From contig NC_092200.1 of assembly GCF_043641665.1 (NCBI RefSeq), positions 19,489,423 to 19,553,422 of the forward strand: a DNA stretch of 64,000 nucleotides. The letters run 5' to 3'. Positions 36,635-47,463 of the stretch are shown piece by piece. Below the pieces are notes generated by a model that was not told where the DNA came from, made no database searches, and saw only the letters and a program-made list of their open reading frames with translations. This DNA is from Enoplosus armatus (lineage: Eukaryota; Chordata; Actinopteri; Centrarchiformes; Enoplosidae). The position numbers and the translations under genes are program-made. The first letter of the stretch is position 1. Every line of letters begins with the position of its first letter.

Positions 36635-37388
36635 AGGGGGGGGGGGGGGCAATGAAAAGCCCACTTCACAGCTTATCCCCGCTACAAAAAGGAAAGATTT
36701 ATCTTTTCAGTGGGATTCCAAATTATGAAAGGCAGAACCTCGCTGGCAAGATGTGCTTTGCTTTCATTAAGCTGACTCTTATTTGCTCGGGTTTATCTGC
36801 CAGCAGATATCCACGATGTGACAGAAATACATTTTTACAACTGTTAACGACAAGCACACCAAATCCTGTGACGGAGCAACATTCAGCAGTCCTTTTGTAG
36901 ATGGTGTGCAGACTGCAAAGTTTGCACATTAGTCAGAGCGAGATAACACCCGAGCCCCACTTCATAACAAACTGAAAACAAACGCCACCGCTGTTAATGC
37001 GGCAGGGAATCAGGCCTCTCCTCGGGCAGCCGACCCATCAAGCTTCCAGTTGACCTTTTTTAAAAAAAAATGTTTATACCTTTCGTCGGATGAGCGTCCA
37101 AGACAAAAATGTGGTTTGTCTTTGCGTCAGGGACCAGATGAGAGCCAAACTGTAACTAATGCCTCTGAGCTTGCTGTCCAAGAAACTCAGTCTGCTTGCC
37201 AAGCCGATCAAAATCAATGCCCGTGCAATCAGAAAGCCATATACGGCAGCACTGTGCAGTCTCCTAATGCGTGTTTTACTCGCTCATGTTAATGGGGAAT
37301 ATATATTTGTCCAGACCTCAGGCCAAGCCATCTATACAACAGCACCACACAAGTAAACATATATATATATATATACACACATATACTG
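35526..37388. other. Non-coding stretch, no gene seen
   Basis: 36599-36649 is a (GT)17 array running into a 14-G run, which produces Thr-His and Val-Cys repeat ORFs. 36765-37040 is non-repetitive, with GTTAACGACAAGC and GCTGTTAATGCGGC words, and could be a conserved block. No coding domain was found. Confidence 0.42.
36599..36649. repeat. (GT)17 then G14
   Basis: A GT microsatellite ends in GGA and a pure 14-G run. Confidence 0.96.
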
Positions 37389-37915
37389 TTAAAGGGGACC
37401 TATTATGCTCATTTCCAGCTCTATATTTTCATTTTGGGATTCCACTAGAGTACAGCTCAAAAAAGTCCTGATTTTTCTTCTACTGGCCCTTCATGCAGCC
37501 CCCTCAGTTCACCCTCTGTCTTAAACAAGCCATTTGAGCTCCTGTCTCTTTAAGGCCCCCCTCCCTTATAGCCCACTTTCTTCTGATTGGCCGGCCAAGT
37601 TCCGGAAGTCTTTGGAAGACTTTCCAAACAGTAAACCTAACGTTACTAAGCAACATAAACAAAAACATCTGGTCTTTGCCTGGAGCAGAGATACCACACA
37701 AGGACATCCGTGCCTATCTGACATCAGATAGACCCGGCGGTTGAAAAAACGGAAGCGGAGCGTTCAGAGCAGTCTGCAGCCTGAGCTTTTGGCTCACAGG
37801 GATTACTTTTACACACGTTTACCTCACTATTTGGCAACATTTATTATGAATATCCGACATTGGTACATTATGTATATGACAGAAAATAAAGAAAAGCATA
37901 AGGGGTCCTCTTCAA
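37389..37915. mobile_element. 527-bp MITE with terminal inverted repeats
   Basis: The left end TTAAAGGGGACCTATTATGC pairs with the right end, whose inverse complement reads TTGAAGAGGACCCCTTATGC (4 mismatches in 20). There is no transposase ORF. The interior contains CCAAGTTCCGGAAGTCTTTG and GAAACGGAAG-type words found in related fish elements. Non-autonomous DNA transposon. TTAA at the left edge hints at piggyBac but the right TTAA is not intact, so the superfamily is left open. Confidence 0.78.
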
Positions 37916-38566
37916 GCTGTTTTTCACCACATGACATGACATTACATAAGAACTCATGCAGTATATAGCAAAAGTTTGGGTGTACACAAAACAGAGCACA
38001 TTAAATGTCAGCATCTCTCTACCGTAACATTGTGTCGTCTGTTGTAACGGTAGCTTTTGCCATTTTGCAGTCAGAGAATACATCTACATACAGATGATAT
38101 CTCTGTATGTCGAATGTTGAGACAACCAAGGTCTTTATTCATTCGTCACAACTGCATCCCCATGAGACACATTTTATTCTTTCCTTTATTTATTTTTTAT
38201 TTTTTTTAATGTACTGACAGGACACATAACAGGGGAGAGAAGGGAGAACGGCAACGGCAAAAAAGGTTAGGTGCCGTAGTTCTTGTGATGTGGAGTGTGT
38301 GTGTGTGTGCATTAGAGAGGGTGCAGGGCAGTCTGCTGTGTGGGATTTCAAGTGTGCGCGTAGGAGTGAGTGTGTTGCAAGTGTAAGGCGGAGTGGCTTA
38401 AAAACACTACATACGTTACTCGGGAAAGCACAAATAATGCTATGGAAACATTTTTTTTTTAACAGCTAATTGCTGTGTTATTATTTTTTTTTGGGGGGGG
38501 TGGCAGAAAGTACAGGATGTGGAAATATATTTCATAATTAATTATATGCCAATGCAGTGTTGCAGG
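37916..38566. other. Non-coding stretch, possible SINE remnant, no gene seen
   Basis: Around 38170-38270 a T-rich run followed by ACTGACAGGACACATAAC and GGGGAGAGAAGGGAGAACG resembles the inverse complement of a fish SINE 3' half, weakly. A GT run is at 38297-38310. Confidence 0.35.
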
Positions 38567-38815
38567 GATGACGTATTTTTGGAGGCCAACCCGGAAGTTA
38601 GCGTCGCCCCTGGTTCCCTTGACAAAACAGCCAATGGGATTGTTCCATGGGATTTTGGATTATTGCAGAAAATAAGCTCTGTGGCAAAACAAAAGTTTAT
38701 GATACAGCGAGATAATCTTCACTAATGAACGCCACTTTTAGGATTTCTGAAGCGTAAATGGAATCGCCAGAAGTAAAAAGCTAACGTTAGGCTATAAACA
38801 AAGTACACCACAGCG
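38567..38815 (+). repeat. Interspersed repeat, copy 1 of a two-copy family
   Basis: It shares with 56526-56755 the words CCCTGGTTCCCT, ATGGGATTTTGGATTA, CTCTGTGGCAAAACAAAAGT, AGCGAGATAATCTTCACT and GGAATCGCCAGAAGTAAAAA, then CTAACGTTAGGCTATAAA. This copy has extra CGGAAGTTAGCG-containing bases at the start and lacks the CTCACACGCTTTGTT insert of the other. I do not know the family. It behaves like an interspersed DNA-transposon or SINE remnant. Confidence 0.85.
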
Positions 38816-40189
38816 TCACCACCACTAGGCTTAACTTTATATAGAATATAGATAGATATAGATATATAGACAGATAGATATAGAGTATAAACACAACGAC
38901 AAAAACCCATTGACTTCGAGACAAGGGAAACAGGAAGTGTAAAAAATGCTGACTCATTTAGGACTCGTTCCCGCAGCGCTCTATTAAATCAATTTGATGC
39001 TTTGAAGGCACAACAATTGTTGTATTGCCGATGAATATTAGGTTAGAAAATACAACATTTGCGCCGATTTAACGTGACTTCCGGTTTAAGCCACGCCCAC
39101 TTCGGGTCCTCTATCCGAATACAGAGACCGATCATTTCGTTGGTTGAACGGATACGGATAGACATAATGACATCTCTGCGCACCTCAAATATTGAATTGC
39201 TACTATGTACACACTACCACTGCGGGAATGTGAAACTGCCAGGAATGACGTATAAATTGCTATAAGGAACGACAACTGTTGTTGGCATAAAAAAGACCGA
39301 TTGGTGCAGCTTTAAATTGCATTGGGATCCGGAAAGTTGTGTGTGTTTTTCAAAAGGATTAAACGTTTCAACAATCATGTGCCGCTGGCATTTACAGTGT
39401 GGTCACATAAAAAACAAAAGACCCCTGTATTTATCCCATCGTGTCATAAAATTCCACATTAGGAGTGAGGTCGGCGAGGAAAGCGGCGCCTACGGGGCGA
39501 GACGGCAGATTCATTTTTCGCCCGGTTCACTGAGATCCCATTGCGCTTGTCTTCCCCCGTGCGTGACATATATAAGTACCGCACACGTGCGCGCAAGTAT
39601 ACAAGCAAATCCACATGCACGCGAGGATATGAGGGCATCGGAAGGGCTCGCACTGCCTCCTCTCTCCCTGATCTTCTTCCTCAGACCTTCCTGGTCTCTT
39701 GATGGTTCACGAGTTCTCTCATGCCTGTCTGCTCTTCTTGTGACCTTTTCAAAGTTATACATACAAAATGAGATTCTTTCCCTTCAGGAACGTACCATTC
39801 GAGAGCAATCCCATAACTTGGAAGACACGTCCAGCACTGCGAGGATTTTGAAACGCCCATTGAGACATACTGTGCATGATTTCTTTCTTCTTCTTCTTTT
39901 TTTTTTTTCCTTCTCTCTTCTCTCCCCCATTCTTCTGCCTCACTGTGTCATTCCACACTTGGGCTCTCACTCTACATCTAATATCGGGCCAAGATTTCAA
40001 TTTGTTGTTTGACCTTTTCTAAGCTACATTCTCGGGGAAAGTGCAAATAGCATTGTGCTCCCAGGACTTTAATTCTGGGCGCTGAGCTTCGCTGAAGGAA
40101 AAGTCCATCCCAATTCTTCAAACTGATATATCCTATCCCTAGTGTCATATTTTTTTTGATGGCCTGGAAACATAGCTATTATTTACAGG

Positions 40190-40480
40190 TATTAAGATAC
40201 TCACACATTAAGTTTTGAGCGATGCAATGCATCCCCGCGGCCACCTCGCCCCCAGACCCGCGATGGCGTTCTGACTGTTTTACACGGCCGGCGGCATTTT
40301 CTTTGCGGCAAATGCGAGCGGAATCATAAATAAGCTTGTTAATTTTTTTGCCCCGCTGTTTGCGATGACAAATCGCCCGCCGTGTAAATGTTGTCAACAG
40401 ATGGCGGACTTGCTCAAGCGAGGGCGCACCTGATACTTCTGGGAGGTGTAATGGCGGTGGTTGGTGTCTGGCAATGAGAT
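40190..40480. promoter_or_regulatory. Candidate conserved non-coding element
   Basis: Non-repetitive sequence combining CpG words (CCCGCGGCC, ACACGGCCGGCGGC, ATCGCCCGCC) with AT cores (AATCATAAATAAGCTTGTTA, AATTTTTTTGCC). This mixture differs from the surrounding neutral-looking DNA and resembles known developmental enhancers. The only ORFs are shadows. Inference without alignment. Confidence 0.3.
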
Positions 40481-42319
40481 GCAGGGCCTCCGTTCTTCGC
40501 AGCTCAGCCTCGGCAAACGGCTTCATACATCAACGCCCGCTCGGACAGATGTGCGCGGAGGAAAAGATGGAACGCATGCCACTATTACCTCCGACGGGTA
40601 CCGCCAAAACAAAGTGCACAGTGGCTATTCCACGCCCCCCCCCCCCCCCCATGAGTACAATGTGTGCGTGTATGCCTCCTGTCTTCACCTTATGTGTTCT
40701 GATTCGTCAAATTCCATTAATTTTCCAGCGCTGAACCGTGAGGCATACAAAGTCATCATTTGCAATTACCCGCCTTTGTTATGAGATGGCAGTTACACAA
40801 CACAGTCCACACAGTCAACAGGGTCACGGTTGTTTGCAGCCACCATTTCTTCCCATCCACTCTCCGCTCTTTCCATTCCTCCTCCGCCCTGTTCGAAAAG
40901 CAAAGAGAGAAAGAGACCAACGACCTGATACTCAGACCTTGTGAATATGTGGCTTTCAACGTTGAATGGGCTCATTGTGTGCGCTGAGGTTGCATGTGTC
41001 TGCCATGACAGCGTCAAGGTGACATCATCATGACAATTACCTTCTAACCAAACATATCCTGTATTTTAACCTGAATCCTTCGCCATCTGTCCCCCCAGTA
41101 AATCCCCCGAACTGCACAAACCCGGGTCGGGCCAACATTGCTCAAAACATCAGGCATGTCGGGATTTCATTTCTTTGCACAGTTTAAATTCAAGGAAATA
41201 ATCCGTCCCACTGACGATAGATGAGTTTTTCTAATCTTATCACACGAGGCGCGAAACAATGTAGTTAAGGTTTGGGTCCGAATGACCGCGTCGCTAAAGT
41301 TAGGAGACCTTCGTCGTTTGTAAGTGTAACTGAAAAGAACTGCCAGATAGCTGCCCTGTTCTAATTTGTTTCACGCTACATGACTGGCCTACCATTAGCA
41401 ACGGCCATTAACATGTAACCTACTGTATGCAAATGTATGCTTCGGGTGCATTTGTTCAGACTGACTGCGACTGCCCAAACCTTTATATCCACCTGCAGTT
41501 TAAACGTTCAGATGCGTTTGCTGGCTTTCTTTTCCAGTTTGTACCCATTTGACCCCGTCTGGTCCTAAAGTCTGCAGCACATCCCTTGCTAACCCCTCCC
41601 CCCTATTTTTTTTTGTTAGCTCTCCTTCGGATCAATAACCTGATATTCACTGGACAGACAAAGTTGGTTTCAACGCGTATGCGATTCTGGCGTCTCAGCA
41701 TAAATGCCAAGCAAAGCTTTGATTTGAAAAGAAGTGAAGGCAGGGGGTGGAGCGCTGACACACACAGCCAGCGACTGAGCATTATATTAACACACTATGC
41801 TAATCCTTTCAGCAACGCAGCTGGAGTCCAAGTTAGAAGGAGAGATACAGCTTAATTCTCAGGTTCGGGTTATTTTAAGACATAAGAGACCTCGTTTTCA
41901 AAGGAGCTATAAAATGAGAGGGAAAAGGTTGGGTCCTGAATGGAAGATAATTAGGTATTCTGTGCAACGGTAATTATCGTAGTTGTTTCTGACAGCAGTA
42001 GAAGTGAGGGCTTGTCTTGCTTTGCTTCCGTCTACTTGCAGACACGTATCTCTGCTCATCTTGATCATGCAAACATTTGAACTTGCCATGTTTCATAATT
42101 CTGTGGAAAGTGGTGAACGCCACTGCAAGAGTGGTGATCTGATATCCGCAGAGGTGCTGCCGCTGTGTTATCTGCACATAGCCTCAGACGATTAGGAATC
42201 GTACCCTCGGAGAGAAAACAATTTAACCCCCCCACCCCCCACCCCCCAACAAAAAACCCCCCAAAGGATAAATGCATCTCTTAAGAATGCTTTGACGCAC
42301 CTGATATACCAAAGATCAG

Positions 42320-42560
42320 TAACAATCACAAATGCTCTTCCTGTAATTTGGCTCGTTCGTCTCTCTGATAATGATCAAGAGGTCTCGATGAAGGCTGCCA
42401 TAAACAGGAAGCAATTTTGAAATCAGCTCTCCGGAGAACTTCAAAATTCCAGTCCGAGCCTGCCGGAGTCACCCATCAAATCTGTGAGGATGGTGAATTG
42501 AAGCCGTGAATTGAATGTCTAGCAGCCCCCGGGTGAAATGTGTGTGCAGTAAATATGGAT
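42320..42560. promoter_or_regulatory. Candidate conserved non-coding element
   Basis: Non-repetitive with words such as GCCATAAACAGGAAGCAATT, GAAATCAGCTCTCCGGAGAA and GGTGAATTGAAGCCGTGAAT. There is no low-complexity DNA and no transposon match. Weak inference from appearance only. Confidence 0.22.
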
Positions 42561-42904
42561 TGTGCTGACTGATGGACCGGGCTATTTGCTGAGGAAAACA
42601 GCGATGAACAAAAGAAAAGCAGAACCTTATACAAGCAGTATATCTCATCCGTATTACTTTACCAGTAAAGCAGTGGCACTACCACTCAGATGTTTAAAAG
42701 AACCCCCCGATGATGCCATAGCGAAGTCATCGGGGTTGTTTCTTTCAAATTTCTAACAAAAGACCTGCATTACAAATTAGGCACATGGAATTCAAAAGGC
42801 GTTTACCAGGCATGGCAAGATGTCATTGGGTTGCATTATGGGAAATGCAGGATCTGGGCTTTTTAGACCCATACTAGGGGCTGAAAGTCAGGATGTCTCG
42901 GCCT

Positions 42905-43255
42905 CTGCTGCTTTGATTTTGACCATTCTTTTTAGATGCCACTAGCATGGCTGTAACGATAACAGGCAGACTAACGTTGAATGAATGGACTCGGAATTGA
43001 TAATCCCCTGACTTGTCCTCGAGGTTGGCGTTTGTGATTCAGAGTGAAACGTCTTGAGAACTAATTGGATGGATTGTCATAAAATGTTGTACATATAGTC
43101 AAGGTCCCTAGAAGCTCAATTCCATTGTCGCGACATCTTCTTGATGGATAGGCACAACATTTCGTACGGGCATTCATGGTTCCCAGACCATGTATCCGGA
43201 TGATCCCTTGACTTTTCCCCTAGTGCCATTTTTAGAATGAAACATCTTGATATGG
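42905..43255 (-). mobile_element. Reverse copy of the fish repeat at 34790-35525
   Basis: The inverse-complement order is seen: AATTGATAATCCCCTGACTT, ATTGGATGGATTGTCATAAA, AACATTTCGTACGGGCATTC, GGATGATCCCTTGACTTTTC. These correspond to the 'ATCCATCCAAT', 'ATGAATGTC' and 'GGGGATCACC' words of the plus-strand copy, heavily decayed. Confidence 0.5.
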
Positions 43256-44357
43256 GGTCAAGTGGGCTCTGGTCCCAGGCCCGGGTCCCTGATGTGACCC
43301 ACCCCCAACCTGTGGCAATAGATGAATTGATTAACTCATTCCTGAATTACAAAATGTCTTTCTTGGGAATGACCCTTTCAACTCACTTGAAATGTTAAAC
43401 ATATGAAAATACAATTTCTTTTCAACTTAGTTGATAAACTCTAAAACGTAATGAGCCCACACTCTCACTCTCACACACACACAGCAACTGAAATGAAAAT
43501 CAGCAACAGTCCATAATTATTAAACTCAAATTAGTCTCTTGTTCCTAATTACTGAGATGAACTGGTATTAACATAACGTTTTTAGGGACGAGGATCATTT
43601 ATCCGTATTTATTTGCTTCTTAGACTGGGCTACATACTGAATGACTGTACAGACATAAGACACATGGTGGGCTGGCAGTAGATTGCCATGTAGATTCTTC
43701 ACAAGCCTCAATCCATCTGAAACGGGAACAAAGATTGTAAATGAACAGCGAAGTGCTTCGGCAGTGTTGTTAATTTCTTCTTCATTCCCCAGATGTAGGC
43801 AATGATTCGATGATGGAAGGAAACTCCGCTGATACTGACTTTTCACATAATATTCTTTATTTGCATCAAAGATCAGGATCAACAGGCATGCGCATCTTGA
43901 CCTGTACAGCACCCGTAGCCGAATCAGTACTGCTGCCTCGAACACTGTTCAAACTCGTCTTTTATACATTTAGGCATACAGTACATAGGGTCCTACTATA
44001 ACTCATGAATCTATAAACTTATATTTCCCTAGGGTCCCTCAGTACCCCAAAACCGATGATATACAAGTTATTTGGACAGCAGTCTAGGGGTCAAGGAAAA
44101 GAGACCTCTATCGCATAACTCCCACATTCCAAGGGAGACACCCAAACAATAATGAATCTTATCAGTATGGGGCCCCAACATCTGCTAGTTATTTACCTGG
44201 AACATTGCATACATGACAACTTTGTACTGTATATCATTTTATGAAAAGACTACTTTTATGATTAGTATCAAATAATACAAATCAGCAGCTTTCAGCGGTG
44301 CCTTTCCTGCCTCGAGGATATTTTGCGATTTTTGCTGTTTGAATACCTATTACATAC

Positions 44358-44391
<34 letters not shown>

Positions 44392-45858
44392 CACTGAGTC
44401 TCCACAGCTCTGAGTGCTTTGTTCCTTTCTATTTCATAACCGGAGCCGAGTACAGGACGCTTCCCTAGTGGCATGGGCCGCCACCGCCCCCCCTGGGATC
44501 CCTGTGCATACGGATGGAGGCCTTACTGAGGCTTTTTTTTTTTTTTTTTTTTTTTAATGTCTGAGACCTCAGTCTTCTTGTTTTATATAACTACATCGAG
44601 CTGAGCCGTGCTGCAGGCAGAAAAAAAAAAAGACGTATAAATAAAATTATAAAAAAAGAAATTATTAAATTAAAATAACTTATAAAAAAAAAAGTTGTGT
44701 CTATTAACCACAGGGAGAGAACAGTCAAGTGCTGAGTTCTCCACAACTGAAGAGAATACTAATGAGCAGTTACAACATGTGTTGCATGTGTGGCAAATTT
44801 TGCACATAATAGTCGTTGCGAAAAGTCCCTGACATCGGAGCCCGAGGCAGAGCGGAATGGGGGGGGGGGGGACACCGGCTTGTTTTCAGCACTTCTCGTC
44901 ACCATAAAAGAACGTAGGGACAGAATGAGTAAGAGGCATAGGAAGAAGAGAAAATAGCACGTTGTCTCACTCTGCCATTGTAAACACATCTTTATTGGGC
45001 AGATTACATTCTTTGTCTCCGCGCGGGGAGGCGATCCACCCATTGTGAGTGTCAGGGGAGGGGCGGGCTGGAGCTGGAGGAGCTCGTTTGGGAGCCGTAT
45101 CATCGTCACTTTCCACCCTGGCCCTTATATCTGAGTAATGCGAAAGTGCCAATCTCAAATAGCCTCGAGAGTTGGAGAGAAACAACATAACGACGTCTCG
45201 CACACGACAGTCTGTTTTTTGAAATAATCACCTCACAAGGATGGCTGCCACGATTTTTCTTTCTTTTTTGTTTTTCGGAAGCATTTTTTTCCCACGACAC
45301 AAAAAGGAAAACTGTGACTTCAAACTGTGCAATCATTTGCTGCACATTGCTTTTCATCTCATTTAAAGCTTTGTTTTAAAGAGGACCACAGGGTGGGCAC
45401 ACAATTAATTTCATTTTTATTTATTTATTCTTTTGGGGGGGGTTTCAAGAGGCAATGAAAATGCTTTCTAACAAAAGGAAAGCATTGTGTGCGGAAAGCA
45501 TGAAAACTCATGACGGGCGTTTGAAGAATTATACACCATTACTTTTGAAAAAGCAGTTTATTTATTCCTCCTGCTTGTTTTTTTTAAGCTGAACGGATCC
45601 ATTTCAGTTCTAATCAGCATGTATGTCTCTAGAGTTAGTTTTGATTTGTGTACTAATTTGGTCAAATTTCCCAAAACGAAGAAATTGAAATTGCTTTTAT
45701 TTTTCCGTAGTGACAGCGCCCCCCCCCCGATGATACGGTACTGTGATTTGATTGTGATTGATATGTATATGGGCCGTTGAATACGAATGTCACTTGTTCG
45801 AGTGCGGGTGGGGACATTTGTTGCATTTCTCCCTCCCTCATTTCCTGGAATCTTTCTC
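43256..45858. other. Non-coding stretch, no gene seen
   Basis: A 116-codon minus ORF (43595-43945) has even amino-acid composition but no domain I recognise, and no splice or start context stands out. A29 at 44363-44391 and T23 at 44533-44555 face each other. 44859-44871 is a 13-G run. Nothing coding is supported. Confidence 0.4.
44363..44555. repeat. Poly-A / poly-T inverted pair
   Basis: 29 A at 44363-44391 and 23 T at 44533-44555 enclose 141 bp of mixed sequence. The two runs can pair as a stem. Confidence 0.9.
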
Positions 45859-46840
45859 CTGGGGCCAAAAAACGGATGGATGAATGGATTCAGAACAATC
45901 CGGATTTGGAAAAAAACATTTTTAAAATTCTAAACAGGATCAGGTAATCCGTTTTACTTTTGTGCCGTTTTTTTTTTTTTTTTCAAAGAAAATTAGATTG
46001 GGATCACCCTGATCCAAAATCCAGGATTTTTATAGGATCACCAAATCCGGATTAGCAGTGTTCGGAATGGTAACAACCAGCAGGGGGCCACGTCAAGTGT
46101 TGAATAGACGGATCAACAGAATGCCAGCATGCCCTTCCGTCTTGAATACCTTTTTAAATTGTCAGGCTTTAATGCGGACCCGCAACAAGTAAATTAGAAC
46201 AAACATATGAATTTACCACAAATACACATTTTTAACACAAATTGACGAATCCAAATGTCCACTGACCAGATGTGGGAATGAGGGATCCAATTGTTCTAAA
46301 CCGCTTTTGACTGTTTCATCTCTGACGATTGTTTCATTATAAATAACTTGCAGTGGTAAATGATCATTAGATTTAATGCGTTTTTACTTTATCACAGTAA
46401 TAGTTAAACAAATGAAGTGCAAAATATAAATACATGTATTTAAACTACATGTTTCAAGTGTATTTCTGATCGATTTTCCAAGTTTTTACATCTTGATCCT
46501 GAAATCCACCCTGAATCCACCCTTCAGATGGGATCAGAAGGTTTGAACGACACACACTGAGGGTTTTATCCTTTTTAGAAATTGATCAAATACACACTTA
46601 AATCATGTAGTTTAAATACATGTATTTACAGTTTGCAATTGATTTGTTTAACTGTTACTGTGGCACTGGTAATCTGGATTTGGTGATCCTAAAAAGTTTG
46701 GATCAGGGTGATCCCAATCCAGTTTTCTTTGAAAAACCGGTACGAAAGTGGGACGGATTGCCTGATCCTGGTTAGAAAAAAAAAGGGAATTCCATTTATC
46801 ATTCTGATCCAGATTAAATGCTTTGAACAACTGGCCCCTG
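45859..46840. mobile_element. hAT-like foldback transposon with split left arm
   Basis: The right end CAACTGGCCCCTG is the inverse complement of a CAGGGGCCAGTT hAT-type terminus; the left end reads CTGGGGCCAAAA. Outer arms pair over about 200 bp (left 45859-46060, right about 46660-46840), sharing CAGGATCAGG, CTTTGAAAAA-type and GATTGGGATCACCCTGATCC words. Inner arms pair again: left 46393-46480 with ATACATGTATTTAAACTACA, right 46560-46665 with its inverse. The left arm is interrupted between 46060 and 46393 by DNA absent from the right arm. No transposase ORF. Confidence 0.8.
46061..46392. other. Extra segment inside the left arm of the foldback element
   Basis: This roughly 330-bp piece has no partner in the right arm, where the flanking words sit next to each other (CAGTG directly followed by the CAGTAA-type block). 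It has no ORF, no obvious inverted ends and no recognised family. Either it inserted into the left arm or the matching part was lost from the right arm. Confidence 0.6.
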
Positions 46841-46999
46841 GTGCTATCCAATGAAGGTGTGAACCCACCGTCCCACCCGTCCGATTAGGGGTCGACAAAA
46901 CTCCTTCTTGAGCTAAACAAACCATTTAAAAAGCAATAAGTTAGCCCCCCCTGTGACTGCACATAGCATTACGTCTCTCCTCATAGCGACACTGCTGGC

Positions 47000-47001
<2 letters not shown>

Positions 47002-47044
<43 letters not shown>
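47002..47044. repeat. (CA)n microsatellite
   Basis: About 21 uninterrupted CA units. Confidence 0.97.
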
Positions 47045-47046
<2 letters not shown>

Positions 47047-47433
47047 CCCGCAACAAGGCCACAGGTGATTCTTGACTGTGGGCTCACCTGCGGCTAATGT
47101 TAGCAGGCCAGCTAAGGAAAGGATCATATGCAAATGAGACAAAGTGTAAAGGGTTCCTCCTCTCGCGCCTAAACCTCCAGCCCCTGCTCCAACCTAATAC
47201 ATCTAACTACAATAAAATTGTAGTCCAGCTTCAGTTACTGCATTGAGCCGATCCACTCCCTTGAATTGTTGTGCAGGTGTCTGAGGGTATCTCTGACTTT
47301 ATTGTTTTGCTCCATGTTATCTACCGGTGCTCTCGTTGCCATGAACCTGCCCTCAGCTGCGCCGCTTGAACCAAAAAGCCAAGATCGGGAATTATTCATC
47401 CTTGGGCCGCCTTCCCTACCCATTCGGACATCA

Positions 47434-47463
47434 CTGCTGCCGCTGCTGCTGCTGCTGCTGCTG
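47434..47463. repeat. (CTG)n trinucleotide repeat
   Basis: CTGCTGCCGCTGCTGCTGCT and further CTG units, one CCG interruption, ending CTGGACTGA. Confidence 0.95.

Larger units (their letters stand above)
38816..42904. other. Non-coding stretch with candidate regulatory blocks, no gene seen
   Basis: The 231-codon plus ORF at 39317-40012 is the longest in the window but has no domain and ends in a Leu/Phe low-complexity stretch translated from a (TTC)n-like run. 40190-40480 and 42320-42560 are listed as candidate elements. 40635-40650 is a 16-C run. 38838-38882 is a GATA/ATAG-rich stretch. No gene is supported. Confidence 0.42.

Noticed and set aside
36437..36900. Overlapping ORFs with Thr-His and Val-Cys runs
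   Set aside because: Direct translations of the GT and poly-G array.
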